Assembly (NCBI RefSeq): GCF_014066305.1
Contig: NW_023501068.1
Location: 481,501-545,500 of the forward strand
Length of the DNA: 64,000 nt
Source: Letharia columbiana
Lineage: Eukaryota; Ascomycota; Lecanoromycetes; Lecanorales; Parmeliaceae
Direction of reading: 5' to 3'
Under the pieces are notes generated by a model that worked only from the letters and a program-made list of their open reading frames with translations, did no database searches and was not told the origin of the DNA. This document shows positions 23,300 through 39,594 of this stretch, one piece after another (within the stretch, counting starts at the first letter, position 1; each line of letters opens with the position of its first letter). Both the position numbers and the translations under genes were made by a program.

Positions 23300-25177
23300 T
23301 TAGTTTTTCTTCGCCTCGGCCTCCTTCCTCTTCATCCTCATCGTCTTCCAGCGCATGAAATAGCACGCGAACGGGAACAACATTGTATTAATCGCACACC
23401 AAACGAACAAGACTCCGAAGTTGAGCCCGATCCTCGAATGCAAATCGAACAAGGTGCTCCGCGACGCTTCGACGATGTTGTGCAACGGCCACGCGTAGCC
23501 CCAGTAGTACCACTTCGGCGCCAAGTCCAGGGAGTAGAAAGCGGTCGACACGTTGGAGATGACCCAGAAGATAAGCCACATCGCCGTCCACGGCTGCCCG
23601 ATTGCCATTGCGACATTCTCGCAAGCGAGGCCGAGGGCGATCATGCCGATGAAATTGATCATCCAGTAGACGACGAACGTGCCTTTACCGTAAGCGTCGG
23701 GGTTGTTGGCGACCATCGTAGTCGGAGCAGTGGGGTTATCGAAGGGAATTTGGAAGGCGAGAGAGATGAAAGAGTAGGCTAGGGACATGAAGAAGTAAGC
23801 TAGGACTGTGCCGATCCAGCGGATGACAGATGAATTTCCAGAATTTGATGGTCGGGTGCCCTCCGGGTGTGACGAGCTTGGTGTAGATGGGCAGGAAGAA
23901 GGTGAAACTGAAGAAGGCGATGATGATGAGGTAGATGAGACCGATTGTGACTGCTGGGGTGGTGACGGGAGGGCCAAAGGGGCGGAGACTGAACATTGAG
24001 AAGCCGATTGCTGGGCTGAGTGCCTGCGGTGCCGCTTGTAGGTTTGTGATTGGGATGCTGGTGTTTTTGAGGACCATGCCCGTCCACATCTGGCCGAAGG
24101 TGGAAGTGATTTCCGTCTGCAGACTCGTAAGGGACGGAAGGATGTAGTCATAAACGGTATCTTGATCTCGAGCTTCAACCCAGATGGTTTGACAGGCCCC
24201 CAGAGGTTCATAACTGGCATTGCCCTGCTGTACAGCTTGTTGGAGGAGCGCTGTAGCGTTTGCATTGATGACGATTGCTGCCCATGCCTTGAAGTCATAC
24301 ACAGCTTGCCGGACGTTCATTGGGTCGTTGTCGAAGAAGGCTGGATCCATGGTGATGAAACCCAAATGGCCCCCGGATTGTCCAGACGATATCATTTTTT
24401 CGGTGGTTTGGGTGATCAAGGGACCAACAAGAGGCGTGACTCCCGTATATGGTGCTTGAGTGCCGTCGAAATCCACAACATACACGTCGAGCGAGGACAA
24501 GTTTTGTTCCACGTTGAACAATACCGCCCAGTACATACTCATGACAAGGAGGATAAAGACACAGAGAATCAAAGCTGCCAAAGAGTCAGCGCGAAGTTTT
24601 CCAACGAGTGGGGCAATGCTCATTTACTGGTTCTTGCCCACAATCCCAGCAGCTGCAGTCTCAATTTTGCGAGTTCCGAATGCCAGAAACCAACCACGGG
24701 CGGCGAACCTCGCTCACCCCCCTTTTCTCCCCCATCTCTCTGCTTTTCGTCATGGAGAGAGGCATTGCTGTATCGCTGCTGTCCATGACCCTGTCCTTGA
24801 TATCCTAGGGTATGATGTGAATCCGGCGAACTATCATGACGATCGCCACTCAAGGAGCGGTCCAGGTTGCGACAATGCTCACACTCCCTGCCAGCCATGT
24901 GGTTGAAGCAAACAGCAATGAGCTGATGAGGCTGATACGAAGGCTCTGGAGAAGAGGGATGATAATAGCTGGCTGATCTGCTGGAGTGACGTTTATTATT
25001 TGCCTGGATGAGAGGCAAGGCATCGCGAGCATCTTGGGCCCTTTGTGCGGAATAATGTTCGAGACGCCTATGACTTGTCGATTGCATCACTCTATCCGAA
25101 AGTTGGCGAACCATGCTAGTGCCGGATCTGGTCCCGGAGTTAGACCGGGTCGGATTAGGATAGTACGGGTATGACAT
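23300..25177 (-). CDS. SNG1-family (DUF3533) membrane protein, one frameshift
   Basis: Exon 1 (24628-25177) starts at the ATG at 25177 (MSYPYYPNPTRSNSG); exon 2 is 23300-24574 after a 53-bp intron. The N-terminus is polar and probably cytosolic. The first membrane segment is LILCVFILLVMSMYWAVLF, then the diagnostic DVYVVDFDG. A large extracytoplasmic loop leads to a cluster of membrane segments (IGLIYLIIIAFFSFTFFLP; VLAYFFMSLAYSFISLAFQ; TMLFPFACYFM). The family includes the yeast nitrosoguanidine-resistance protein Sng1. The exons sum to 1,825 nt, one too many: the frame breaks near 23838, and losing one T in ATCTGTC would read into VIRWIGTVLAYFF. This indel is not in a homopolymer, so real inactivation is possible here. 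Expected length is about 607 aa. Confidence 0.78.
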
Positions 25178-25981
25178 CTTGTTGGCTGAGATGCGGAATG
25201 AGAGATGCCTTATACCCGCTTGCGAGTTGGGTATGCTCTGACAAAGTACTCTGTGCTTGAAATACACTCCAAATGCTGGAACAAATCAAGTAAAATATCT
25301 TTCAAAAGACTAGGTAAATTTCTGCTGGAAGTCCATGTTTAAGTAGCGAATCTCACATGAACGACTTCGGTCGCCGACGGGGAAAACGGCCACGACCAAT
25401 GCAACCGGGCACCAATCATTCAACGCGCTTCATGAGCTATCCGTCTCTATTTCCAACAGTCAAGTGAGCTATCCGTCTCTATTGCCAACAGTCAAGTCAG
25501 TTCTTGCTTCTAGGATTGCCGTATGCTCTAGGCCGGCCTGACACAACCGGCTCGATCCGGGCTCCTATCCCCAGACCGTTTCTATCCAGAATCAAACGCA
25601 GGACCTCCAGGCGCGAAGACCGGGAGCAATACATCGGCACCGTCCAAGTTGTCGTTGATGCATGCAACGATTGGTTTGGCACGTGACAATAGCAGACCAG
25701 TAGAATAGGTTTGCCCAGCGTGCAGTACCTCGGAAAGCTCAGCCTCTTTCGTCGCAACCCTGCTCTACAGGACATCCTTGGCTGGAAATCGAGAGCTCGG
25801 AGCCAGCATAGAGTACCCCCATGGGCACACTGTCATCACTTAAAATGCAAATTCTTAAGTTGTACTCTATTGCTCCTGACTATTATTCACACTTCACTCC
25901 CTGCCCTGTCCTACAACCTGTCTCATGCATCGTTCGCCACGTAAATTGCAAGTTTGACCTTATATCATCCTGTTGCACCCA
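25178..25981. other. Intergenic, no gene seen
   Basis: This stretch holds the promoter of the SNG1-like gene and the 3' region of PKC. A near-perfect direct repeat (GAGCTATCCGTCTCTATT) occurs around 25434 and 25467. Confidence 0.5.
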
Positions 25982-29840
<3,859 letters not shown>

Positions 29841-30822
29841 CTTGACTGCTTCCTCGCCTCACAGGCGGAGAGGATAGATTGAAAGCACGCGGTCGTTGAG
29901 GGTGTAGCCTGGAAGACCCTGCTGATGCTCGAACCAGACCGAATGAAGGAATTCTTGGTATGAATGGCCTTGGGAAGGAAGTCAGTAGACGAGGAGTCGC
30001 GATTTGACTCTTGTGATTCTTCTCTGTTCGGAGTACACCTCAAAGAGTCTTTGTCATAGTCTCGGAGTGAAGGCTCAGATGCTGTGGAGTGGCGCGCTAT
30101 TGCCCCACGCAAGTCGCCAGGAAAATGTCAGCCAGCCCTTGCATGTAAGCACAGCAAATCTCCAAGAAGCTTCACGGAGCAGGTGAGTAGTGGTACAATT
30201 CGTGAAAGGTATCGCAATTGCGATGTTTCATGATCGGCACTGAGGCTGTGAGGCAACCCGCGGTGGGGAAGCGAGAATCGCAGAACAACACAAAATGTTC
30301 TGTTTCTACAAAAGATGGCTGTAGACTGAAAATCTCTTATATAGTTGTTACTAGAAGCACTTTACATGAGCCATTAATTATCTGCATACCAGGTCACTGT
30401 CTGGTCTGTCAGTTTGTTTATTAAGCGTGATAGGCTGTAGACTGAGGTGGAACTGTTTGCCAGACTGAACAAAGCAGTAAATACTGACTGTCATAGCTCT
30501 CTTCATCCCTTCTTTGGTATCATTACATTAGAATACAGACATAGCCGTAGCATCCGTGCGGGATCATGCCCGCCCCGTGGGCCCGTGTATAAGAATTCAG
30601 CCCTTCTGCCCGCAAGTGCGCTGGATCTCTTCCTCACATTCATGACAACGCCTCGCTGATATCTATAGCACACATAACGACGAAAAGATTTGACTTTTGG
30701 CGCAAAGCCATCCAATGTGACTAGGTAAGTCGGTGGCATCCTAAAACGGAGGCTGGCTCTGCAAGATCGACTGAAGTAGATGGCTGAGAACTACTGGGAG
30801 ACGTCCCGAGTATTGTCGATTA
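29841..30822. other. Intergenic, no gene seen
   Basis: PKC promoter and 3' region of the transcription-factor gene. No coding pattern recognised. Confidence 0.5.
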
Positions 30823-32954
30823 TTAAAAGTGGTTGAAATTCTGCCCTCCTGGGTGGTGTTGAGGTGCGACGTAGTAGTTCTGATAAGGATGGATCGGCTG
30901 GCCAAAGTCCGCCCTGGCATACATAGGATTTGGTATACCACTCGGTATCGACTTTGACGGTGGTGCAGGAGGTAATGATGTTGTAGATGCCTGCTGCTGG
31001 AATCCATAGTTCAGTGGCTGCTGGAGACTGTCCTGGCCGCTCCAACCCCATTTTTTGATCAGTCCTTCAATCACGAAATTGATGCCCCAGCCGGTTTCTT
31101 TATGTATCTTGTTGACAATCGTAAGAACCTCTTCTTGCTCGGGCCGAGAGATCAGGCATTCACCAGCGTGATGAATGGAACGGAGTGCTACACTTGCAAC
31201 ACCCCTGATGGCCGTTAGCAGGATGCCGAGGAGGAGGTCTACCTGGTGGGAATGGTACCTATCCTTGACATGGGCTATTATGCCGCAAAGCGTCTGGGCG
31301 TTCTGCATTTGCATTTCCTGCATATCTTGTACTTCTTGTTGGCTTACAGATATCATGGGATTTGTTTGTGCCAGGCAGATGAGCGCTGTGTGATAGAACA
31401 TTCGAGCAATGACAGTGGCTCGTTTAATCAACCTATACCGTCAGTCCGTACCCAAAAGTCATTTCAGTATATCAATTCTCACCAGACTTCAGGAAACAAT
31501 GACTTCGAGGTTTGCTGAAACGGGTGCGAACGACCCAGCGGTTGCATTGTGCGAGGAACACTATTATCCCAAGCATCACACCAATCTTTCAATATCTTCC
31601 ACTCTTCGTATCGGTTCTGGATCCGCATATGGTCCTGTGGTGGGTCCGAGGAGCGAGGTGTCATCAGCGCGCGGAAATTTGCTACCTTACCCAATATCCA
31701 CAATATCCGGTATGTCCAGATTTCTTCGCGTCCAGGACCTGTAGGCCCGGAGAAATCCATGTCAAGACCCCAGTCGTTCGGATTCCATGCTACCTGCCAA
31801 TTGAAATGAAGACAGCTGAGTAACTCCATGCCCACATTTAGCCAAAAGCACGCGGCTCCGACTCCGACCGAGGTAGCATTCCAGCCGCACTCTTTGATCA
31901 GGGCACGAGCGCCAGCAATATGATTCATCCTTTGAAGTGGTTTCTCGCACATGATCTCGTAAACATTCAGGATCACAGCCGTCGTTGCGCAGATGACAGT
32001 GTCTCGGTATGGATTTTGCAATTGCCGGAGCAGCAATCTGGTTGCGGAGTCGTAGTAATGCAGAGCCTTGTCTTCCTGATATGCTGGGTTCACCAGGACT
32101 AGATGCCGAGCTCCGCAAGCAAGGAAAGCGTTCAACAACATCGGTTCGCTCAAGGAATCGAAGGGCAAAAGTCGGGAGAACTGGACATTCAGTCAGTTTG
32201 TTCCTCGGCGCGCCAAAGTAGATCCCCTTACATGCTTGTAAGGATCCATGCTATCCATCCATATCCCAACTTCTTCAACGAAGACTTGCATGAACAGCAG
32301 CTCCTCCGGATCAGTCAAAACTTCTCGCGTTTCGCTTGGCGGAGTCAACGTCTGCTTGGTATTGTTGTATGAGGATACAGAGGTGGCACCAATGGTATGA
32401 CTAGAAAAGGTCGAGTCCGAATTGGTCGAGCCATGTCTTTGATGCTGATCTCGACCCTGATCTGGCATTGGCTGCATCGACGCTGCATATGCCTCCACTC
32501 CACCCGGCTGGATTTGCTGGGAAGGTAATTGCTGATGGGCAAGCACAGGAGCTTGTATCATGGGATCGGCGAAATCGAACGTCGATTCCTCCTTGGGCAC
32601 CACGTCTCCTTCAGCCTCTATCTCTATTGCGGCATAGCGACTGAGACCCCCTCGATATTCTGAAGCAATTTCTCGCGACTCGTCTTGAAATATCACGTCC
32701 CAGTCTTCCGTCGGAGGAGTGATTGGCGGATTCCTGATGGTGGTATCGATGAAGTTCAAACGAACTCCTCGTTTGCATTCTCGGTTCGATTTTTTGCAAT
32801 TTTGGCAGTCAGGAACACCTTCATCGCATTTGAGATGTCGTTCTCTGCAAGTCAAACAGCCAGTCCGTACCCTTTTCGGCTTGGCTGCGGCGGCGGCGGC
32901 GGCGGCAGCTGCAACATCTGCCGGCACTGTTGATGGGCCAGTCTTGCTTGCCAT
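30823..32954 (-). CDS. Zn(II)2Cys6 transcription factor
   Basis: Exons 32232-32954, 31483-32180 and 30823-31432 sum to 677 codons (676 aa). The ATG at 32954 is followed by a run of ten alanines, then basic KPKRVRTG and the binuclear cluster CLTCRERHLKC / CQNCKKSNREC (Cys 33, 36, 43, 50, 53, 60). A Gln/Ser-rich middle leads to the fungal transcription-factor homology region (FSRLLPFDSLSEPMLLNAFL; ACGARHLVLVNPAYQEDKAL). The C-terminus is rich in Pro, Gln and Tyr. Such proteins bind CGG-type DNA triplets in the nucleus; the target genes cannot be told from sequence. Gene content nearby is housekeeping, so no cluster role is suggested. Confidence 0.88.
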
Positions 32955-34795
32955 TGGATCGTATTGGGTGCTATGGCCTCGGGCCTGAGCAGCCCTGGCT
33001 GCGCAAGCCAAGAGGGGGTCACTTCAGCAGGGTTCACAGTCTTGACGCGATCTTCGGGAGCGATGTGATTGCGGATTCGTCTCCAAAGGCGTACAGGAAT
33101 GACGGAAAAGCTTAGCAGCAAGCAGACTTTGTGATCCGAAGGACAATTTTGTCGAGGTATGGCAGGAACAATGGAACGGTCCAGAAGAAAACGCCTTCAG
33201 AAGAAGGGATGAGAAGTATGGGCGTCCTGGCGCGAGGTCGTTGCCGATGGTTTTCTCTGATATTGTTACCGTCCGAATTATGGTCACAGAATGCGAATCG
33301 TAATGATTGTCGTTGCCCATTCACTCCGCGTGTGGGCCCAGCATGCAACGCGACATGCGAAGTCTCCTTTCAGTCGCAATTGATATATGAGAGGGGGTCA
33401 ACGGTGAGGTTGGTTGGAGAATGGAGGATCGAGGGTACCAGTGGTGGAGTGAGTTGCAACAGGGAAGGGGAAGGGGAGGTCTTAGCGAAGATCGCCTTTA
33501 CTTTAAAATTTTGGCTTGCGGACTCGTCCCGAACTTCCAGTTGAGAAGAGCGATGAGGATCTGGGCCTGGTAGGGGGGGCACCCTTTTGACAGGGGCTTA
33601 GGGGCTTTGATGGGTTGATGGCGCAGCGTTGGGATGCGACCGGGCGGTTGTTTCTTCCTTTGAATTTTCGGCTTTGGAGGGATCCTGGTGCTCTCAACTC
33701 CGTTTGGTCAACTCTTTTGCTGTCGATTTGAACCAGACACGAGGCAAAGCTTAAAATTGAATTTTGGAGCAGGGTTCTTCCCACGGTCCCACCATCAAAA
33801 TTCCTTTCTTGCTAAAGTAGGTACTTTATAATTCCGAACCAATGACACCGGACTCCAAAGACTTCACTTCAATACGTGGAGAAAGATGGAGAAGAGGAAG
33901 AAGAGAAAAGAAAAGATGCAGGATGGAAGATGAACGTTCTGCTGCCCCTCGGCCTTACTCTGGAGTAAATACATTCGCCGAGGAGGTCGGTAAAGACGTC
34001 AGCGGCGGTTCTAGACTTTTAGACTTTCTTTCCGGCATTGAACCTGGTCCAGCAGATTGATTGGCAGGGCAGAAATCAACATTGTACTTAGGTACTACTG
34101 CTGCACCGTAGAGTATCTCTCTCTCTCTCGGCTTTCCTTTGTCCTACCGGTAACACTACAATAAATAATATTTTAAAGTACCTACCTATAATTTCTGAAT
34201 GTTGACACATTTACCTGATTAGTATCAAACCTCAATGTTGTCCCGGCCACCAAACATGAGCCCCCCCGCCATTCGTCAAACGTCTAGCAATAAGTCGGAT
34301 CTTCACAATGCCGCTCCGAGGCATGCCAACGTATCACTGCCAAAATCCCTCTGCTCTGCCGAGGTCAAAGGTCAAGTCCGTTTTTGTAGCATCAAAGATA
34401 TGCCATCATACCCTCCAATCTTCTGCTTCCGCCTCCACAGTTGCTGTAAATTCTCTGTTGAAGCTCTTCCGCTTCAATTTTCTCGACCGGTACTTGTACT
34501 TTGGGGGCTGAGACCAAGCCCTACAAAAACACGTTTCTTCGCTGCGCAAAGACCAATCTCTTCTCCCGCTTTACCTACCTTGGCCCACCAACTGCCAAAG
34601 TTCATGGGTGCCGAACCGCACAACCCCCCAGACTGCAGCTCTTTTGCTTCTGGTATTTCGGTCAAAACACCAAGCTGTCCCCCCCTCCGGAGGCAGACTT
34701 ATCGCTCTGCCGCTCTCTTCTTTCATCATATATATCAACCTTCCTGCATTAGGCACCTCTTCTTTCTCTAACAGCCTATCTTTCCCCTACCCAAC
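32955..34795. other. Long divergent intergenic region
   Basis: 1.84 kb between the transcription-factor gene (minus) and asa1 (plus). A CT-rich tract sits near 34115. A 178-codon open frame at 34235-34771 has biased, non-domain composition and is not called. A long promoter is common for fungal regulatory genes. Confidence 0.5.
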
Positions 34796-36221
34796 ATGAC
34801 CACGGAGCTGCTCCCTCCCGCACAGCCAGCTTTCATTCTTCGAGGCCACTCTGCTCAGATCCACGCCCTACACTTCACACAGGGCAACACCAGACTCCTA
34901 ACGGCCGATGCCGAGGGTTGGGTCGTTTCGTGGAACCTATCTTTCAAGAGACCGGTGGCCGTCTGGAAGGCTCACGACAACGCCATCTTGGGCGTAGGAT
35001 CCTGGAGCGCAGATCGGATCATTACGTGCGTACATGATCCAGGATGGGTGATCCCATGCGCCGGCTAACCCGAAAGGCTACAGTCATGGCAGAGATCACA
35101 AGCTACTCGTATGGCAGCTCGGTCTGGCAGACGAGCTCGCCATGGACAAAACGCTTCCCGTTGATGCTGCCCTCACCTCGAGGAAGCAGCCGTGGCTGTT
35201 GCACGCGCTCCCGGTCAACACGTTGAACTTTTGTGCTTTTGCAATGTGTCATGACGGCATGCCGCAGGTCCTCTCTTCTGTCAAGGCCTTGCAAGACAAG
35301 GACGTTCCATGCCCGATTCTGATCGCTGTGCCAAACACTGTGGATTCCGGTGGCGTACGCAGACCGTCCGTGACCAACATCCGCTATTCATACTGATTTT
35401 ATGTACAGATTGACATATACCAGCTCCCTTCCGAGCACCGCGCTGCCGGTATAAACGCAGACCGATTCATCACGACCGGTGGGCCGAACGCAAACCCCCA
35501 AAGCTCCCATCACTGATATCACCAGGCATGGTCATGGCCCTGAACATCCTAGCCGAGTCCACCCGGATCCAAGTAGCCGCCGGCTACGAAAGCGGCCACA
35601 CAATGGTCTTTGTGCAAAACGACCCAGGCGCCCCCTTTCAAAAACTCTACTCCGCAAACCCTCACACCCAACCAGGTCAGCCCGCCTCCCACCCCCCAAA
35701 AAACCCCCCCATCTAACCCCCCCCAGTCCTCTCCCTAACCATCGCCCCGTCCAAAGACCACTACCTCACCTCCGCCGCCGACGCCACCCTCGCCAAGCAC
35801 CCCTTGCCCCTGGGCCACAACATCTGGAACACCGAACCGAAACCCCTCAAGGTGGTGCAGACCCAGCACTCGGGCCAGCAGGGGCTGCGGTACCGCTCCG
35901 ACGGCCGGGTCTTCGCCACCGCGGGCTGGGACGCGCACACGAGGGTGTACTCGGGCCGGACGATGAAGGAGCTCGCGGTGCTGAAGTGGCACCGGGTGGG
36001 CTGCTACGCGACGGCTTTTGCGGCCGTGGAGCAGGCCGCCGATCGTGACGGGGCGGGGGATGGGAGGGGATGGGGATGGGGATGGGGATGGGCAGGCGGT
36101 GAAGGCGCAGGGATCGGTGGTGAGCACTGTGCAGCGGCGGCGGGATCAGAAAGCGCAGGGCACGCATTGGCTCGTGGCGGGCGCCAAGGATGGGAAAGTG
36201 TCGCTGTGGGATATCTATTGA
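34796..36221 (+). CDS. asa1: ASTRA-associated protein 1 (WD40), one frameshift
   Basis: Exons 34796-35025, 35084-35354, 35409-35478, 35526-35675 and 35727-36221 describe a WD40 beta-propeller: [15 protein letters not shown] opens it, repeats include [14 protein letters not shown] and [17 protein letters not shown], and the last blade reads [19 protein letters not shown]. Asa1 belongs to the ASTRA/TTT machinery that helps assemble PIKK kinases such as TOR and Tra1. The exons sum to 1,216 nt, one too many for 404 aa. The break lies in a G-rich, GGGGAT-repeated stretch at about 36045-36090, so a miscounted G run is likely. The gene is convergent with dbp7 only 29 bp away. Confidence 0.85.
36066..36092 (+). 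repeat. GGGGAT hexanucleotide repeat in asa1
   Basis: Four GGGGAT units plus GGG lie in the last exon of asa1, at the place where the reading frame changes. Confidence 0.9.
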
Positions 36222-36250
36222 AGTCTGCGGACAACGCTGGGGGTGGGTAA

Positions 36251-38704
36251 TCAGCCGATGTTAAATTCGCTGGCACCGGCCATATGCTCCTTCATCTTCG
36301 AGCGCATTTTCTTCGCCGCGTCCCGCCCATCGTTAGGGGCCAGGGCCGAGTCTTCCTTCCCCGGCCTCTTTTCTCCCACCGAACCGTCACCACCGGCGCC
36401 ACCACCATCACCGGGCCGCCTCTTCTCCCGTTTCGTCGGGTTTCCGCCTCCGACGGTGTTCCCTCGACCCATATTGCCCGGCCTCTCCCTCAGTGCGAAC
36501 GCCTTGGCTAGGTGTCCCAAATGCAACCCCTTCACATCGAACATGCCCCTCTCCTTGGCAACATGCGTGGCATACGCCCTAACATGGCTCACGTACGCCT
36601 TCCGCGCCATCTCCCCCGCTCGCTTATCCTCAATGACCCAGCGCTCGAGCTCAAGTTGCCATTCTGTCGCTTCATCGTCCCATTTCCCTCCAGTGGTGGC
36701 GGTACCGTCCAGTTTGTTTTTGGCGCTTGCAATCTGTTTTCCAAATCCCTTGCGCAGGACGTCTTCCGCTCCCTCTCCCTTGATGGCACTTTCACCTGCA
36801 CCCTCCTTCAGTACTTCCACATAGCCTTCTTCCGGCCCGGGCATCAAGAAACAACACGCTCTACCCTCTTTGCCAGCCCTTGCGGTTCGCCCCACACGAT
36901 GCAGATGGTCGTCTGCAGAAAAGGGTGGGTCGTATTCGATTACCAGGTCGATGTTCGGCAGGTCTAGACCACGGGAGGCAACATCTGTGCAGAGGAGGAT
37001 ACAGGGATTAGACGAACGCGTGAACGATTGGAGGGTGGCTGTTCGTAGAGGTTGGGCTAGAGAGCCATGGAGTTCATAGAGCGTTAGACCCGGATTTGAA
37101 GGTGAAGCCAAGCTGAACGCGGGCGCAACCGTGGGAAATTCTGGCTTCTCACTTTTTCGACTTGTTTCTGGCATCTCCGCTGGGGTCGAAGCATCCTGAG
37201 TCCCGGGTGTTTTGCGTGTTTTGTTACTCCTGGTGTTTTGATCAGAGGACGTGGTTTCTCTTGGCGGTTGGGCCTCTTTTCGTGAGAAGGCTTGGAAATG
37301 GAAATCCACACTGTCGGCGCAGGATAGAAAGACTATCGCTTTCATTACTGAACCTTTCCTTGCAAAAGTCCGCTTGAGTAGCGCCGCGAGTGTTACAAGG
37401 CGTTGCTTGGGAGGTACCACGATATAGGACTGCTTCAGCTGCGCTGGCGCTAGAAAAGCCGTCTGTTTGTCCTCTTGCTTACTTGCCGTAGCGCTCTCTG
37501 AGTCGGTGGACAATCCAGGATCAGCTTTGATATGCACCGCATCTTTCAAGCTTATCTCCCCCAGTTTTTGCACTCCCATCTTCATTGTTGCGCTACACAT
37601 AACGGTGGTCCTCTTTTCCGGCAGTCCCTCCACCCTTTTTCTCAATCTCCATTCCCCCCTTTTCTCGTCTTTCCGCTTCTCCAATTTTTGGACAATGCCT
37701 TTGATGTCCTCCTCGAATCCTAATTCCATGAGTCGATCCCCCTCGTCCAGCACTAGCCACCGCACATTTCCTACATCCAGGACCTCTGTGTTGTCCAAAT
37801 GATCCATCAGTCTACCAGGAGTCGCGACAAGTATGTTGAGACCTTTTCGTAATCGCGCCTTTTCGTGATTCTTGACGGCGCCCCCTGTGACAGTGCCAGC
37901 GACAAGCCAGGGCATGGGACGCAGGAGGCGGGTGAGCACGGCTGAGATCTGGTGCGTGAGTTCACGGGTTGGGGCGAGGATGAGGGCGAAGAGACCGGAT
38001 GTGCGGTTGATCTTCTTCTCATCTTTCCTTTCCTTCTCCGCTGAGTCTGTGTCTCCAGTCGGGGTGAAGGGCGCCGCACTGGACAGGGCCATTATCCGCT
38101 GCAATATTGGGAGAAGGTACGCCAGCGTCTTCCCAGATCCAGTCTCAGCTTGTATAAAGGCATCGCTATCTTCACGGAGTAGCTGCGTTATGGTTGCTTT
38201 CTGAATTGCGGTTGGGGCGGTGAGATTGAGATTTTGGATTAGATGGGTGGAGAGGAACGGGGAGAGGCCGAGAGAGGTAAAAGTGGAGAGGCTGGCATCG
38301 AGAGGAGCGTTGGAGGGTAACGGAGCTGGAGCTTCTTCCGCTTGTTTTGCCTTCGATGCTGATGATTTGGTGGCAGGGTTGTAGGTGAAGAGGGAGGAGA
38401 CAACTTCATGCGATTTCGACTTGGCATGATTGTTCCTAGATTGAGCAGACTGCGCACCACTGATCTTCTGTCTCTTGGCAGACCTTGGATTATCCTCTTC
38501 TAGACTAGGTTCCCTGGTCTTTGTAGGGACCGCGACGGTATTGCTTCCTGTAAGTGTCCCGTTCGTTTGATTCTTCTCCCGTCGGCGCTGTGAGCTTTTC
38601 TTTGCTTGCAGTCTGTCTCTCCAGCGGCCGCCTTTGAAAACGGCTTTTGTTCCTAATGAGTCTTCTCCTATGAAGAAGTTCATCAACATGCCATCTTCGG
38701 CCAT
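36251..38704 (-). CDS. dbp7: DEAD-box ATP-dependent RNA helicase Dbp7
   Basis: A single exon of 817 aa starts at the ATG at 38704 (MAEDGMLMNFFIGEDSLGTK). Motifs in order: Q motif with TAPTAIQKATI, Walker A AETGSGKT, APTRELTHQ, ATPGRLMDHL, motif II DEGD in place of DEAD, SAT, then VIEYDPPFSADDHLHRVGRT carrying the motif VI residues HRVGRTARAG. DEGD is usual for Dbp7. The N-terminus has basic nucleolar-type signals and the tail is Gly/Lys-rich. Dbp7 remodels pre-60S ribosomal particles in the nucleolus and helps snoRNA release. The long N- and C-terminal extensions match the family. Confidence 0.93.
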   Translation of the reverse strand: MAEDGMLMNFFIGEDSLGTKAVFKGGRWRDRLQAKKSSQRRREKNQTNGTLTGSNTVAVPTKTREPSLEEDNPRSAKRQKISGAQSAQSRNNHAKSKSHEVVSSLFTYNPATKSSASKAKQAEEAPAPLPSNAPLDASLSTFTSLGLSPFLSTHLIQNLNLTAPTAIQKATITQLLREDSDAFIQAETGSGKTLAYLLPILQRIMALSSAAPFTPTGDTDSAEKERKDEKKINRTSGLFALILAPTRELTHQISAVLTRLLRPMPWLVAGTVTGGAVKNHEKARLRKGLNILVATPGRLMDHLDNTEVLDVGNVRWLVLDEGDRLMELGFEEDIKGIVQKLEKRKDEKRGEWRLRKRVEGLPEKRTTVMCSATMKMGVQKLGEISLKDAVHIKADPGLSTDSESATASKQEDKQTAFLAPAQLKQSYIVVPPKQRLVTLAALLKRTFARKGSVMKAIVFLSCADSVDFHFQAFSRKEAQPPRETTSSDQNTRSNKTRKTPGTQDASTPAEMPETSRKSEKPEFPTVAPAFSLASPSNPGLTLYELHGSLAQPLRTATLQSFTRSSNPCILLCTDVASRGLDLPNIDLVIEYDPPFSADDHLHRVGRTARAGKEGRACCFLMPGPEEGYVEVLKEGAGESAIKGEGAEDVLRKGFGKQIASAKNKLDGTATTGGKWDDEATEWQLELERWVIEDKRAGEMARKAYVSHVRAYATHVAKERGMFDVKGLHLGHLAKAFALRERPGNMGRGNTVGGGNPTKREKRRPGDGGGAGGDGSVGEKRPGKEDSALAPNDGRDAAKKMRSKMKEHMAGASEFNIG

Positions 38705-39031
38705 TTTGTCGGTAGGAGCTTGGCCCAGCTCGTGCAAGTGTGAGTCCTTCCTTCGAGCCCCTCCAGAAAAGATTGAACCTCGGACCAGTTGAAGAAAGTT
38801 TTCCCGATGATTAAGCGCTAGTGCGCTTATCGGATGTCCCTGCTGCCGAGCTTATTAATTCAACTGCCGGCATCAAACCTCGAGCTCTCTAATGCTTTTA
38901 AGAAGCGGTCAGTTCCCAATCCCGACTTTTTCATGTTGCGTTATTTGCCTCGCACAACCAATTGCTTGCCGAAACGACCTTCTCCAATCTTGTGTCCTAC
39001 CACTCGTCAGCGATCTCACAGAACTATAATT
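38705..39031. promoter_or_regulatory. Divergent promoter region, dbp7 and hemerythrin-like gene
   Basis: 327 bp between divergent start codons. No defined motif is claimed. Confidence 0.4.
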
Positions 39032-39594
39032 ATGGCAGGAGCATTGCCGCCTCTCAGTCCCACAGACAGAGACACTTACGCCAGAATGGGTACAACTATG
39101 GAGTGGTTCCATAACAACTTCAGAAATACTTGGAAGGTGCTCTACGGGGCTTGTTCAAGCGGGAAACGCCCTGCGAATATGAGCATAAGACAATTCCTGA
39201 ACACCGGCTCAGAGTTCGCTCATCATCTCACTATGCATCATACCATTGGTATATCTATCTTATTAGGGCTCACAATGTTCTCCACCCACTAATCGCACTT
39301 GCAGAGGAGCAGCACATCTTTCCCGTACTTGCGCAGAAAATGCCAGCATTCAAGAAGGAGTTGGAACTCCTTACTCAGCACAAGCAGATACACAATGGCC
39401 TCGATAAGTTTGAAGCATACATTGACGATTGCAAAGCTGGGAAACGTGATATGCGAATGGACGAGCTCAAAGAAATCATGGATTCGTTCGGCACGGTTCT
39501 CTGGGCCCATCTGCAAGACGAAGTTGACCAGCTCTCCGTTGATAATATGAGGAAATATTGGTCTTTGGACGAAGTAAGAAGGTTACCGATGTGA
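39032..39594 (+). CDS. Hemerythrin-like (HHE) domain protein
   Basis: The join of 39032-39248 and 39305-39594 gives 168 aa across a 56-bp intron. Metal-ligand-type residues appear in order: MEWFHNNFR, EFAHHLTMHHTIEEQHIFP, THKQIHNGLD with the preceding Gln, and LWAHLQDEV. This His/Glu pattern across four helices fits the HHE cation-binding family, which binds a di-iron or similar centre. Role (oxygen, NO or iron handling) is not determinable. The frame is open further upstream (an in-frame ATG near 38933 would add a basic N-terminus that could be a mitochondrial signal), so the start is not certain. It is the last clearly conserved gene before the accessory half. Confidence 0.82.

Noticed and set aside
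34235..34771. 178-codon plus-strand frame upstream of asa1
   Set aside because: Composition is random-looking (Pro/Ser/Cys mix), no domain, and it lies in a promoter region.
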